Shown here: positions 33,481 to 45,062 of the stretch, in pieces
Layout of the letters: every line of letters starts with the position of its first letter
How positions within the stretch are numbered: position 1 is the stretch's first letter
Source of the DNA: Paragorgia papillata
Lineage: Eukaryota > Cnidaria > Anthozoa > Scleralcyonacea > Coralliidae
DNA length: 64,000 nucleotides
Assembly: GCA_035771165.1 (NCBI GenBank)
Contig: JAWNZC010000222.1
Span: forward strand, 310,001 to 374,000
Direction of reading: 5' to 3'
Position numbers and translations under genes: made by a program
Notes under the pieces: generated by a model
What the model saw: only the letters and a program-made list of their open reading frames with translations
Told to the model about the DNA's origin: nothing
Database searches by the model: none

Positions 33481-33499
33481 AAAATTGTTACGACCGCTC

Positions 33500-34440
33500 G
33501 AATCGATTCAACGATCGAAAGATGATATAAAAAACAGGCTTAAAGTGGCTGCATATACAGTGTTCGTATCTGCAATATTTTCCAATGTTACTTAAGTAAC
33601 AATAAAATATTCTTCGGGACCAATCAAATTTCAGAAGATTTTTCCGACCGCACCTGGAGTCTCTCCGAGCAGTCTGACGCAGTAGATATGTGTACGCCCA
33701 AGCGTGCCTATTTTTACTTATTGTGATTGGTGTTAAAAAGAATTGTCTTTTTAAAGAGTATCATCACTCCCAACAAATTATTAATGCTTTCACCAAGACC
33801 TTCGAACATGGCGCCACAACCAAACTAATGCGTGCAATATGCGATTTGTGGACAATTTTTAACGAAATTTCGTTCTGGCAAGATGTTGCGTTAAAAATCG
33901 TTGTTAAAAATTGTCTCGTGTAACATGCATCACCTTAGTATTATTTGAATTCATTTCAAAGGTAAGTTATTTCCATGAATTCCCATGTATGTTTGTCCTA
34001 CATATATTGCTAATTTCAGTTGACCGCGCCGCGCGCCGTTCTTTGACAGTTGTTCACTCGTTGTCAACAGTGGTTTGAGGACACAAACAAATACAATTGT
34101 GTTTTGTTATACAAATTAAAACTGTACGTTACCCTGTTGATGCGTTTTTGCAAAAGCTCATCTATCCGTATGAATTTCTTAGGACAAAAGCGTGCATTAT
34201 CCCGAGGTTGTTGATGCCGAAACGATAAAAGTAAGCAGCAGTTGAAAGACGTGCGAAAGTTGAAAACCTTTGAGCATAGATCTCAGGAGGGCTCTTTTAG
34301 ATGAAATCGTCTTGTATGAAGGCAATACAGAGTTACGTTCCTGGCAGCATTTTTATCAACGCATATTCAGTGCATACAAAGTCGTAAAGAACGGTCAAAA
34401 AACGGCGCGGTCAAATGGAATTAGCAGTATAAGGAGGTGA
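33500..34440. other. No gene recognised
   Basis: An open stretch at 33690-33923 (plus) has no recognised domain. No repeat structure stands out. Confidence 0.4.
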
Positions 34441-34609
34441 ACTGCTTTGAATATTACCGTTCACTTCCTGGTTAATAAATAAATAAATAAATAGAAACAA
34501 GTCAAGAAAAAAAGCAAATGTACAAATAAATAGATAAATAAATAACAAGAAAAGGTAAACAAACAAATCACGACATAAATCAATAAACACACATACAAAG
34601 AATGTCCAA

Positions 34610-34626
34610 AGACAGACAGACACACG

Positions 34627-34717
<91 letters not shown>

Positions 34718-34743
34718 TGATGGGCGGACGAGTGGACAGACAC

Positions 34744-34773
<30 letters not shown>
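34610..34773. repeat. (CAGA)n tetranucleotide microsatellite
   Basis: Nearly pure CAGA over about 160 bp, interrupted near 34706-34740. It is preceded by an A-rich 'aataaataaataaat' run at 34477-34495. Open frames across it are artefacts. Confidence 0.95.
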
Positions 34774-34774
<1 letters not shown>

Positions 34775-34789
34775 TTTCTATCATATAGT

Positions 34790-35690
34790 AATCTTAGATT
34801 CCGTGTTCAAAACGTACACCAACCACAAATTCGCAGCGTTTGTTTTACCTTTGTTGGATAAAGTCCATCTACCAAGACTCGATGTATTTCCTAAAAGTTC
34901 AGCAAAGTTAACAGAATGTTCAAAATACAAACAATAACTTAAACCCCGCATTTCAAAACAACAACTAGCTACAAGGTCTGTACCTCAGCATTAAAGTCTC
35001 TTTGATTCACCAGTTTGATCATATGGTCGTACATCTGCTTACAGTATGTAAGCAGTTCCCTAGCAATAAGACATACAAATACAGTACTTAATTAAGCAGG
35101 GTTATCAAAAGTATACTATAGGTAATATTGGGCATTTCGCTCGATTACTAGCATGTTCTAAGGATTTTGGTTGAAGGAAAATTCGAGTGTAGAATATATA
35201 CATTTTAAGACCAAACCGGGACCAGTTGCAAAAAATGCAACTACATAGGCCTTCCAGCAGGAATTGAACCCTGACGACCTTGCGATTCTAGTGCAATGCT
35301 CTGACCACTGAGCCACGGAGGGCGTTGCCGAGAGCTTCATCGCGAGTTCTATATATATAATAACGTGGTAATGCCAGGAGAGAATTGGGTATATTATAAG
35401 TAATATTGGGCATTTCACTCGATTACATAGTCGGCTGCCGGTGACTTTTGTATTTCAGCCGGCTACTTGTAAGCCATTTGTTACCTTTGCCAGGAGGTGA
35501 TGTTTTTATCTCCGTTCGTCTGTCTGTTTATCTGTTTGTCTGCGAGTCTGTCTGTCGCATGATATCTCACAAAATACCCCACAGTCAGTACCTCTAACAA
35601 ATTATAGTAAGGCATTGCATTTTCTCTGCTGTGTGCAAAGAAGATGCCACACACACATTTGTTTTGCTTGGTTTTGATTTTGGGAGTTAA
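34790..35690. other. No gene recognised outside the SINE
   Basis: The phrase 'gggcatttc(g/a)ctcgattac' occurs at 35129 and 35408 on either side of the SINE and may be a duplicated flank. 35517-35560 has a CTGT-rich stretch. Confidence 0.4.
35247..35325 (-). repeat. tRNA-derived SINE head
   Basis: On the minus strand the sequence has 'ccgtggctcagtggtcagag' (A-box-like D-arm) and 'gtcagggttcaattcctgct' (B-box/T-arm), with an anticodon-loop-like 'actagaatc' between. The acceptor stem does not pair well, so I call a SINE promoter and not a tRNA gene. Confidence 0.65.
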
Positions 35691-35691
35691 A

Positions 35692-36345
35692 TTAACTCCC
35701 CTTCTTCCCACAGGGAGCCCATCTTGGCAGCGTGTGGGCACCCTGTGGTGGACTCAAAAGACGCGCAGGGGACTGTGGCACACTCCATCGTTGGTGTGTT
35801 AAGGAAAATAATAAAGGGATGAAACACGAATTCTTTCTTGTTTGAGCGAAGTAGTTGTGATAATGATTCATTTATCAAAATATAAATAAAATTACATACC
35901 GTATTTTCGGGAGATGTGTTCCACAAGTAGCTAGGACACTACGTCATTGTTGACACTTCGGACAGCTACTTCGGATACTTTGGACACTTCGGATAGCTAC
36001 GAAATCCTACGATAAGCTTTTCGGATAAAGCGGGAAGTCTCAGGATTATTGATTTATTGCACATTCATCTGACTCTGAGTTTCAGTGTTCTAACGGTGGC
36101 TCCCCACGATACGAGATGTCCTGGCTACTTGCGGAACACATTCCACATTGAACGTTTGGTGTTTCATCCCTTATATTTTTTCTTCTCCCTCCTCCCCTTT
36201 CCCCTCGTTTTCCGCCTTTTTTCCCCGCTTCCGGTAACCGGTTTTTAAATCCCCTGCCACAGTCCCCCGCGCGTCTTTCGAGTCCGCCACAGGTGCCCAC
36301 ACGCTGCCAAGATGGGCTCTCTGTGTTCTTCCCCGTTTAAAAAGT
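35692..36345. mobile_element. Inverted-repeat element, about 650 bp, with long termini
   Basis: The left arm 35692-35825 and right arm 36150-36345 are imperfect complements: 'gagcccatcttggcagcgtg' against 'cacgctgccaagatgggctc', 'gcgcaggggactgtggc' against 'gccacagtcccccgcgc', and 'ataaagggatgaaacac' against 'ggtgtttcatcccttat'. The interior is non-coding and contains 'cttcggacagctact' and similar direct words. Superfamily unknown. Confidence 0.75.
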
Positions 36346-36349
36346 ACAA

Positions 36350-36940
36350 GTATACGGTAAACAGCGATCGATAAAATATAAATAACAGAGAGTGCGAGCC
36401 ACAGTTGGACTAAAGACTACAGTTTTGTTCATAAAATTATCAATAATAAATCAAGTATACCAAATTTACTTTTTTTTGTACCTCAAAACATACATTACTT
36501 TTTGAATAAAATCGGTAGAAAAAATATTTCTTCAATTTTTCCTGTATTGTATACTCTCAACAATACCTTATGTCCTTGTCCATAAATGGTTAAATAATTT
36601 CTCCAAAGTTCCATTTATCCTTTCCATCTTAACATTTAAAAATAATCCTCCTACAGTACAAGAAAAACATAACATATACAGTCAAAAGTTGCAACACACC
36701 AAGTGTGTGTGGACAACAAAAATTATCCAACAATATTAAACCCTATCAATCACAAACATTAAAATATCATTCTCAAGAAGTCAAAAGTTTCCTGCAAACT
36801 TACACCAACTACTAAATGAGAGGTTATTCAATAGATGAAACTATACTCCAAACTCAAAGCTAATTAGACTGGACAGACTCAGATGTTAGACCCTGAGAAG
36901 GTGTACTTGTATATAAGGGATATTAGCATAATAATGTGCT
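36350..36940. other. No recognised feature
   Basis: A/T-rich sequence between the inverted-repeat element and the 5S-derived SINE. Confidence 0.4.
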
Positions 36941-36945
36941 ACCTT

Positions 36946-37100
36946 ACTGTGCATGGTTAGTACTTGGATGGGTGACTGCTTGGGAATGACCCCGTAGTCG
37001 AGCTTGTAACTCATGCAAGTAGAGTTGTAGTTGATCTCTCCTGTGCTTCAACACCTTAGCTGTGATGCGTGGTCTGAACTGTGTGGTATAGCAGCTGCCT
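36946..37100 (+). repeat. 5S rRNA-derived SINE (better copy)
   Basis: 'ggttagtacttggatgggtg' followed by 'actgcttgggaat' is almost the exact 3' internal-promoter region of 5S rRNA. It is followed by 'gagcttgtaactcatgcaag' and 'tagagttgtagttgatctc', the same tail as the copy at 17821. The 5' part of the 5S head is lost or diverged. Confidence 0.7.
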
Positions 37101-37205
37101 GGAGGGCCTTTGATATGCCTCAACACAACCACATTGATCTGCTTCCTTCACAATTCAGCCACCGGCTGCAAGTAAGGATGATTAACCTCCAGTCCTTAGG
37201 GAACA

Positions 37206-37565
37206 GTTTAAGCTTCCGTGTCTGGAGTAGGGTATATGAATTGTCCATTTTGGTCTGGAGTAGGGTATATAAATTGTCCATTTTGGTCTGGAGTAGGGTA
37301 TATAATTGTCCATTTTGGTCTGAAATAGGGTATATAAATTGTCCATTTTGGTCTGAAATAGGGTATATAAATTGTCCATTTTGGTCTGAAATAGGGTATA
37401 TAAATTGTCCATTTTGGTCTGGAGTCTAGGGTATATAAATTGTCCATTTTGGTCTGAAATAGAGTATATAAATTGTCCATTTTGGGCTGGAGTAGGGTAT
37501 ATAAATTGTCCATTTTGGTCTGGAGTAGGGTATATAAATTGTCCATTTTTGCCTGGAGTGGGGTG
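37206..37565. repeat. 33-bp minisatellite carrying a TATA word in every unit
   Basis: About ten copies of 'ggtctggagtagggtatata' plus 'aattgtccatttt'. Variants are 'ctgaaata' for 'ctggagta' and one unit that lacks an 'aa'. As 33 is divisible by three, both strands stay open (cycling MDNLYTLFQTK or GYINCPFWSEI), but I see no evidence of translation. Confidence 0.9.
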
Positions 37566-38163
37566 CCAATTTTGGTCTGCGGTATGGATGCCAATGCAAC
37601 ACCAGTGCTGGGATTGGGTATTGATTTTTTTAGTTTAGGTCTGGGAGAGGGTAAGGATTTGAGGTCACAGCAGCACACCCCTACCCAAAAATTACCATAG
37701 TCCCCCCCCCCCCCAGCATTAGAGAGCTCATACTAGCCCAGACAAACATCTACAACAGTACAATACTACAAGAGTGAGACAAACAGAGAAAACTACAGAT
37801 AGACGAACAGAGAGATAATAAACAAGAGAATAATAAACAAGTTATAAATTACTTGAAAACAAAATGGTGCCGAGCACCTGCTACCACACCTGGACACGTG
37901 TGCGTGCTTGAACCCGACTTCAAGGTCTTGAGGAGTACTCGAGTAAAAACTCTTTAAAATGTCGTTAAGTCAATTAAAAAAGCCTCAAAACTAAGACAAC
38001 AACGTGCTTAGTTGCTTCAAGACGACAAATGAATTGAATTTCAACCATAATTTCGTTGTGCTTTCATCTTCACGAGGTCAGCTCAGTGCATTGAACTGAG
38101 CGAGCAAATGGCGACAGGTCACTCGACGGCTCGAGAAAATACACTTCCATTCACTCGAATATT

Positions 38164-38440
38164 TCCGTTAAATAACTTCATAATGAAGAGTAGGAAGTAA
38201 AGAAAGCATTATTAGTTCAACTTACCAAGATACGAAGAAGAAACGCCATCATCTTCTTCTTCCTTCAAGCTCTCCTTCGACCTTGAACAAGAATGGCGAT
38301 ATTTCGTGAGAAAAGAAAACGTGGTTAATAATACACTCGAGTGTTTGTGTTTTAGTAACATGAAAATGAAGAGTAGGAAGTAAAGGAAATATTAATTCAA
38401 CTTACCAAGATACGAAGAAAGCATTTACGTCGTCTTCTTG
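38164..38440 (-). repeat. Duplicated block of about 200 bp with strong splice-donor words
   Basis: Two copies share 'aatgaagagtaggaagtaaa' and 'ttcaacttaccaagatacga'. On the minus strand each reads TCGTATCTTG|GTAAGTTGAA, a near-perfect 5' splice site, preceded by an Asp/Glu/Ser-rich open stretch. They may be alternative first exons of a gene whose other exons I cannot place, or simply a duplicated 5' end. Confidence 0.45.
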
Positions 38441-38616
38441 CCTTCTTTGGAGTTCAAATAGCATCCTTCATCCTTGCTTCTTTTCCTCTTTTTCGGTCAG
38501 AGCCTGACAATACAGAATGTCTTCGTGATTGACCTTCGCCTCCTTTTATACCCACCCCACCCATAATCACGCGAGTTCTCAAATTAACCACGCAGGATCT
38601 ACAAAACTTCATCAAA

Positions 38617-38750
38617 TATTCATTCTAAACCACTGTTCTAAACCCGAAATATTCATTCTAAACCACTGTTCTAAACCCGAAATATTCATTCTAAACCACT
38701 GTTCTAAACCCGAAATATTCATTCTAAACCACTGTTCTAAACCCGAAATT
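38617..38750. repeat. 33-bp tandem repeat, four copies
   Basis: Unit 'gaaatattcattctaaacca' plus 'ctgttctaaaccc'. It is in frame for the short ORF 38529-38867, which has no recognised domain. Confidence 0.9.
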
Positions 38751-38879
38751 ATAAAACTAGAGCCACGAAATTATGTAAATAACTGCAAGGAAGAGAAGGA
38801 TGACTCGTTTTCAGCTATTCTGTGCTATAGGTTAGTACTATGTTATTATGGGAAGTTTACGGTATGACAAAATAGTTCT

Positions 38880-39500
38880 AAAGGTACAAGCATGCGATCG
38901 ATGTAGGGAGGCATGACACTGACAGAAGACCAAGGATCAAGTTTAAAATATGGTTAAACTCCACCATACCCCCCCCCCCCCACCTTCTCTCCGAGTTGAA
39001 AAATTAAATATTATGCCCCTGCCTTAAATACTGTATACCACTCCCTCTAATAAGGCACTCCCTTTTGGCTTCAAATCAATAAGCCCCCTCTAGTCTAAAC
39101 ATTCTAATTTCAATATTAAAATTAGAACATTTATAATATGGATTCACCATTTGTGTACTCATGTACTGTATTTCTAGTTGGTTCATTGCTCTTTTGATTT
39201 GAATGTTCATCTTTGTAGCTCGAGAAATGCATGCAAACTTCTTGGCTTCTTTCACTTTGTCTTGATGCAAAATCCAAATGATAATGAATAAAGTAGATAT
39301 CAAAAATTTGTTTTGTTTTAATCCCTTTAATACCTGGTAATATTAAATTATTATTATTATATAGATGAGAGTGTTTTACTAGAAAATATACAGCGACATA
39401 TTTTCCATATCTTCACTAGGAATATGATTTTGCATAATTACATAAATAACTAAAAACTAAAATTAATATATAAACAACAAGAAACTATTTCTAAACAGAA
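38880..39500. other. No recognised feature
   Basis: A/T-rich, with a C run at 38971. No gene seen. Confidence 0.4.
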
Positions 39501-39744
39501 ATAGTGTTTCGTTCCCCGATTGGGGGAAATGACGAATTTTAGCTTGGCCAATTTCCCGCCGCCAATGGCCTGGCGAATCCGGGAAATAAGGTAGTGTGGG
39601 TGAAAGCAAAATTTATTGATGGTTACGCTGTCGGAGAGGTGATGTTCTGCGGGGAAACTGAATATGAACTTGATGTCATTCAATGAATTGATAATCGTCA
39701 ACAAAACATACAACCGGACAGTCACACTTCCTGTTTCTTTTAGG

Positions 39745-40075
39745 CCTCGCACAATCGTCGCATTTCAGACGAATTTAATTTAATCAATTAAATGCGACGA
39801 TTGTGCGACTACGTTGCATTTCAGTGGTCTGATCACGACGGTTACATGGCTGTCTTTATAGACGCCGCCGTGACGTCATGCATAAATTTCCTGCTCTTAA
39901 ATTGATTTTTGTAGTTTTAGTCTTCTCGGTTCAGCATATTTCTAGTTTGTTTATGCAAAACATTAAATTTTTCTGAACTAATTTCGTCGTATAAAACGAA
40001 GTCGCATTGAAGTCGTCTAATCTACGAAGTTAGTTCGTCTTAATTAAATGCGACGATTGTGCGATGTACAGTATA
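39745..40075. mobile_element. MITE with 'cgcacaatcgtcgcattt' termini
   Basis: The left end 'cgcacaatcgtcgcatttca' plus 'gacgaa' is complemented at the right end ('ttcgtcttaattaaatgcga' plus 'cgattgtgcg'). A third, internal inverted copy lies at 39785-39810. It is non-coding. Confidence 0.7.
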
Positions 40076-40593
40076 AACCAGGCCTTACCTGCTCGCAATT
40101 TTCTTGAGAACGCAATTATTTTGGCAACGTTTTATTTGCCTCCAATACACGGTCAGAAGTGAATAGAAGAAACGTACATGTGGCGTCAGTACGACGGAAA
40201 TGTTGCGGTTATTTATATGTAGATACAGTATTAAAATGTCACTGTTTAGGAAAGCCGGCTACATTAGCGGTCATTTATGCCACCGATATTTAAGTTAAAA
40301 TGCAATCTGTGTGTAACTCGTTGTATTTGATCGGAAAGACGTGTACGAACAGCGTATTAAAAATTACTATAAATACTTGAGTGATCGAGTAGCTTTTCCA
40401 AGGCCAAGGGTCAACTCGACCGACCTTTCGGAATGCTATTCGCCCAATCTCAATCTATATTATTAAATCTAAAGTCGTTTGGTTTTTCAGCAGTTGCCAT
40501 ATATAACGAGCAGTTAGAATGGAAATTCGAAGAGTTCAAAGAGGGAAAAGTTCCTACAGTACTCGGCATTCGCTTGTTCATGGTATGGAGTAT

Positions 40594-41393
40594 TACGGAG
40601 CCCCATAAGTGCCATACTTTTGAAGTGTTATTTTTTTTTGAAATTTCTACTTTTTTTTGAAATTTCTACTTTTTTTTTGAAATTTCTACTTTTTTTTTGA
40701 AATTCCGACTTTTTTTTTTTTTGAGATTTCTACTTTTTTTGAAATTCCGACTTTTTTTTTTGAAATTTCTACTTTTTTCTTAAATTTCGACTTTTTTCTT
40801 AAAACGGCCATTTGAAAATATGGCTGCCGTTGCGCCCGGTTCTCTGCTTTCTGTCTATTTTTCTATCTATAATTCTATCAATATCTTACGCCATGCCTCT
40901 CCACGATTATCTACCAGTATTGGAAGATGGTGAAGAAACTAGAGAAGGTCTGATAAAAAAATACTTTAATCTTGGTTTTCCATACAACGAAATTTTGGTC
41001 TTTCTCTCTAAATTCCATGGGATTATGCTAAGTCCAATAAATGAAATAGTTTCTGCAATAGAAGAAGAATTACATGGAAGTGGAAGTTCCATTGGATATA
41101 GAGCAATGCATCAAAGGTTAAGAGTAGATCGCAATCTTGTTACAATAGAGAAACAGTCCGCCAAATCTTAAATTTAAGAAAAAAGTAGAAATTTCAAAAA
41201 AAAAAGTCGGAATTTCAAAAAAAGTAGAAATTTCAAAAAAAAAGTCGGAATTTCAAAAAAAGTGAAATTTCAAAAAAAAATAGATATTTCAAAAAATAAG
41301 TCGGAATTTCTAAAAAAGTAGAAATTTCAAAAAAAAGTAGAAATTTCAAAAAAAAATAACACTTCAAAAGTATGGCACTTATGGGGCTCCGTA
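40594..41393. mobile_element. IS3EU-like DNA transposon, deletion derivative, exactly bounded
   Basis: The ends 'tacggagccccataagtgcc' and 'ggcacttatggggctccgta' are perfect inverted repeats. They continue inward for about 200 bp as arrays of a 17-20 bp unit ('tttttttgaaatttctac' and its complement). The element is flanked by direct GAGTAT at 40588-40593 and 41394-41399, a 6-bp target duplication. It is exactly 800 bp. A short ORF lies between the arms. I recall 6-bp target duplications for IS3EU, the eukaryotic relatives of IS3, which fits; family identity rests on that and on the ORF. Confidence 0.75.
40893..41171 (+). pseudogene. N-terminal remnant of an IS3EU-like transposase
   Basis: The frame reads LIKKYFNLGFPYNEILVFLS, then KFHGIMLS, then an abrupt junction to INEIVSAIEEELHGSGSSIG and YRAMHQRLRVDRNLVTIEKQ, then a stop. 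The first part is the helix-turn-helix start ('Li..YF.lGf.y.EIl..L...HG..lS') and the second the 'GyR.mh..Lr..' linker that precedes the DDE integrase domain in this family. The sequence that normally lies between the two is missing at the junction, and the catalytic domain is deleted. This copy is non-autonomous. Confidence 0.55.
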
Positions 41394-41699
41394 GAGTATG
41401 GTAATAGAATTCACTTCACACGGGATTGTTTACGTCGTTCGGCAAATTATGCTATATCAGCAATATTATTTCACTTCGTTTTGGCGTTTAACCACGCCTA
41501 CAACTAAATTTTTTATGCGGAATTTTGATTTCATTGGATAAGATCGAAGTTTTGGCTTATGCTGCCAACAACACTGCACTGCGATTGGACTATTTTCATC
41601 TGTGATGACAGTTTCTTTTGTGACGTCAATGGAAAGCTAACACAGTAACAGTTTCGTTCCTGCGGGGAACGAAACAAAATATATTTAGAAATCATCAGT

Positions 41700-43225
41700 T
41701 TCTAGTCTGCATAAGTAAGTACTGCGAAGAACAGTTTTAAAATATATTTCAAAAACTCATTAATAATTCATGAGGAAAACACAAAAGAAAATCATGGCCG
41801 TATCGTGTCTGTATATGTGATAAAGATACCTCCTGATTTACATAAACTTTACAGGGGCGCAACTACAAAATTTCGAGGGCAGGGGTTGAACCAAAAAAAA
41901 AGGCAAAGTCGTTCAATATTCTAAACAATTTGGGATACTAGATATCCTCGTTAAGTCGTTATGCTTCTCCGAGAATACTCAACAACTACAACAACAATCA
42001 GTGCCGTAGCAAGATGTCAAACAGGGTGGGCAGTAGTGGCAATTAGGGACCGCATTTGTAGGGGGATCCGGGGGTCCTCCCCCGGAAAATTTTTGAAATC
42101 TAACCTCTGAAACACCATTTGCAGCAATTTGAGCGAACTTTTTCATTTAATTCTACAGCGAGTATAGTTGAAATTTTACTGTAAAAACGAAGAAATTATC
42201 ACACCAACATACCCTACAGGTTGCCAAAATCCAGTTCTATCTCTATGATTGGTTCATTTTCGCCATGAGATTCGAAAGCTGAGCCCACAAATTTAGAAAA
42301 GCGGTTGTTTTTAGGAAAAACTTGGTGTAGCATATTACAAACTGGGTACGAGATTGAAGCCGAACTAGAAGCCTCTGAGTCTCACCAGATTTGCGGAGAA
42401 TTGTATTGCGTACTACAACAGACGATTAATTATTTGTTTAACTGTCTAACCTAGTATTGGTCTCACAAAAAGGGCAGGGGTTAAAAAGGGCAGGGGTTAA
42501 AAAGGGCAGGGGTTGCAACCCCCCGTCCCCCCCCCTTCGGCTCGTGTATATCTGATAAAACACTCCTCGTTTATTATGTGAACAACATTGATAAATGAAC
42601 AACATTGTTCATCATTGTTTCAACAAGTTGTTACAGCTTGATGAAACAACAACCGTTGTTCACGCATGTTGTAACAACCGAAGAACGTGTTGATACATCA
42701 ACCATGTTCACCATTGTTGTAACTTTGTTGTTGACCAGCAAAACTCTTCGGGCTTGATCATATTGACACGTCGCCGAAAAGACGATTGCTTTCCGTGACG
42801 CCAAAAATGTCGCTTTCTATTGATTCCTCACGAACGAACGAAATCACAGGCAGAATATGAAGCGGTCTGAACCTTTCAGGGCACCGCAAAACTTTCAGGG
42901 CACCACAATCTTGGTCTAGAAGACAAAACTACCTCAAAACTCCTCGGACTTGATGAAATTGACATGTCGTCGAAAAGCCGCCAAAAAATAAGAAATCCAC
43001 TTCCGGTTGCTTACCGTGGCGCCAAAAATGTCGCTTGCTATTGATTCCTCTTCCTCTGTGGCGCTCAAAACATCGCGTTAAAAATGTCGCGTCAAAAATA
43101 TACTATTGATTCCTAACGAACAAACGAACTCAGCTGCGCCCGCAAGCCAACTTTCAGGGCACCGCAATTGAAAAACTCACAAATGTAACTGAACATTATT
43201 CAACGCAACAAATAAATTCCCAACG
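41700..43225. other. No gene recognised; short direct repeats
   Basis: At 42474-42515 'aaagggcaggggtt' occurs three times in tandem. 42580-42740 has many 'aacaacattg' and 'gttgttacaac' words, giving weak inverted structure. 'ggggatccgggggtcctccc' near 42062 is probably part of an interspersed repeat. 'aactcattaataattcatga' at 41756 recurs at 51938. Confidence 0.4.
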
Positions 43226-43345
43226 CAGCCAGGTGAAGAATCAGACATAGTTTAACGCTACTCTGGCTTAAAAGTTTTTTGAACGTAGCTTAAAAAGTTA
43301 TTGTTCATGACCCAACGTTTCGACACTCCGATCTAGTGTCTTCAT

Positions 43346-43902
43346 CAGGGGTGATCGTTGTGAAGACAGGTCCCATATTTATACTCTCATACAACCATTG
43401 ATGACGTTACCTATCAAAAAGATGCAAATAGGCTTCTGGCAGTAGACCGCCATCTTTCTCCTCCGCAGAGGCTTTCCGTGCCAGCGGTATCCACGCGAAG
43501 CCTCTGCGGAGGGAGAGGACCGCCGTCATCATGATTTAATGGAGCGTGGGCGCTATTGATGTGCCAAGCTTCCAGACGACGTCTTTGGCGGTATCGTGGA
43601 TTGGTAGTAATTAATTATTGGAAGTAATTAAAAATGATTACTATCAATCCACGATACCGCCAAAGACGTCGTTTGGAAGCTTGGTACATCAATAGCGCCC
43701 ACGCTCCATTAAATCATGACGGCGGCGGTCCTCTCCCTCCGCAGAGGCTTCGCGTGGATACCGCTGGCACGGAAAGGCTCTGTGGAGGAGAGAGATGGCG
43801 GTCTACTGCCGGAAGCCTATTTGCATCTTGTTGATAGGTAACGTCATCAATGGTTGCATGAGAGTATAAATATGGCACCTGTCCTCACAACGATCACCTC
43901 AG
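43346..43902. mobile_element. Long palindrome 1 (foldback), arms about 260 bp
   Basis: The left arm runs from 'gatcgttgtgaagacagg' to 'cgtggattggtag'. The right arm is its imperfect complement, ending 'cctcacaacgatcacc'. The centre is near 43622. A related, more diverged palindrome lies at 59010-59270. On its left side it is joined to a 'gtttcgacactccg' hammerhead-like segment. Confidence 0.85.
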
Positions 43903-44044
43903 ACACAGAAGAGTAATACAACCAGAAGTCCAACTCGAGTGAAAACTTGTCCGCATTTCTTCAATGCGCATGCGCGATATTTTACGCCATCCGACACCAA
44001 CCTACGCAATGCTTACCACAGGGAGCCCAACTCTGACGCCTGTG

Positions 44045-45062
44045 ATGGTCTAGTGTCTTCATCAGAGGCACAGAAGTCCAACTCGCGTTGGAACCTTTGA
44101 AGTTTATGTCCTCGCGCATGTCGCCTCGCGCATCTTGATTCGTCGCCATCCTACGCAATCCTGGCAAGTTTCCCCGGCAGTTTTGACCTTCAAAAGAAGG
44201 TTAAAACTGCCGGGGGGACGTGCCAGGATTGGGTATGATGGCGTAGGACCACAAGGAGCCCAGCTCTGACGCCTGTGATGGTCCTTCCTCTTTTTTTGTT
44301 CTTCGGACTGAAAACCGAGGCCGCTTAACAGTTGTGTAAGCTGGGATCGCGGCGCTTCTCTTAGCAGTTGGTAATATATGCACATATATGCAAATTGCAG
44401 CGCGCGGTAATTTGAATTTCGAAACAGCTGGGGGCTCTGTGCCACGTGAATGGCGTGTGACGCTCACTGAAAGCTGAGGCGACTAAACACGCACTGCTGC
44501 GTTCTGTGTCGTAGTAATTCGAGCTTGAAAATATTGACGTTGGCGGAACACCCGCGGTGTGATAGAACACGTGTTTTTCCACACTGCGTGTTTAGTCGTC
44601 TCAACTTTCAGCGAGCGTCACGCGCCATTCACGTGGCACAGAAGCCCCCAGCTGTTTCGAGATTGAAATTACCGCGCGCTGCAATTTGCATATATATGCA
44701 TATATTACCAACTGTTAAGAGAAGCGCCGCGATCCCAGCTTACACAACTGTTAAGCGGCCTCGGTTTTCAGTCAGAAGCTCAATATAATAAAACAAGAAA
44801 AAGAGGAAGGACCATCACAGGCGTCAGAGTTGGGCTGCCTGTCGTCCGACGCCATCCTACGCAATCCTGGCACGTCCCCCCGGCACTTTTAACCTTGTTT
44901 TGAAGGTCAAAACTGCCGGGAAAACTTGCCAGGATTGCGTAGGATGGCGACGAATTAAGATGCGCGAGGCGACATGCGCGAGGACATAAACTTCAAAGGT
45001 TCCGACGCGAGTTGGACTTCTGGCTGTATTACTATTCTGTGCCTCTGATGAAGACACTAGAC
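44045..45062. mobile_element. Long palindrome 2 (foldback), arms about 460 bp
   Basis: 44045-44500 and 44600-45062 are imperfect inverted copies over nearly their whole length, for example 'gtgccacgtgaatggcg' against 'cgccattcacgtggcac'. Within each arm lies a smaller hairpin around 'aaactgccgggg'. There is no transposase ORF. The right outer edge continues into 'tctgatgaagacactaga'. Confidence 0.85.

Larger units (their letters stand above)
39513..41668. mobile_element. Possible outer element with 'gtttcgttcccc' termini
   Basis: 'gtttcgttcccc' near 39513 and its complement 'ggggaacgaaac' near 41657 are inverted to each other. If these are termini, the two elements below (39745-40075 and 40594-41393) are nested inside. 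No transposase or target duplication is seen, so the call is weak. Confidence 0.3.

Noticed and set aside
34411..34937. Cys-Leu-Ser-Val and Arg-Gln-Thr-Asp repeat ORFs
   Set aside because: Translations of the CAGA microsatellite.
37031..37700. Repeat proteins cycling GYINCPFWSEI or MDNLYTLFQTK
   Set aside because: 33-bp minisatellite is open on both strands; no evidence that either strand is coding.
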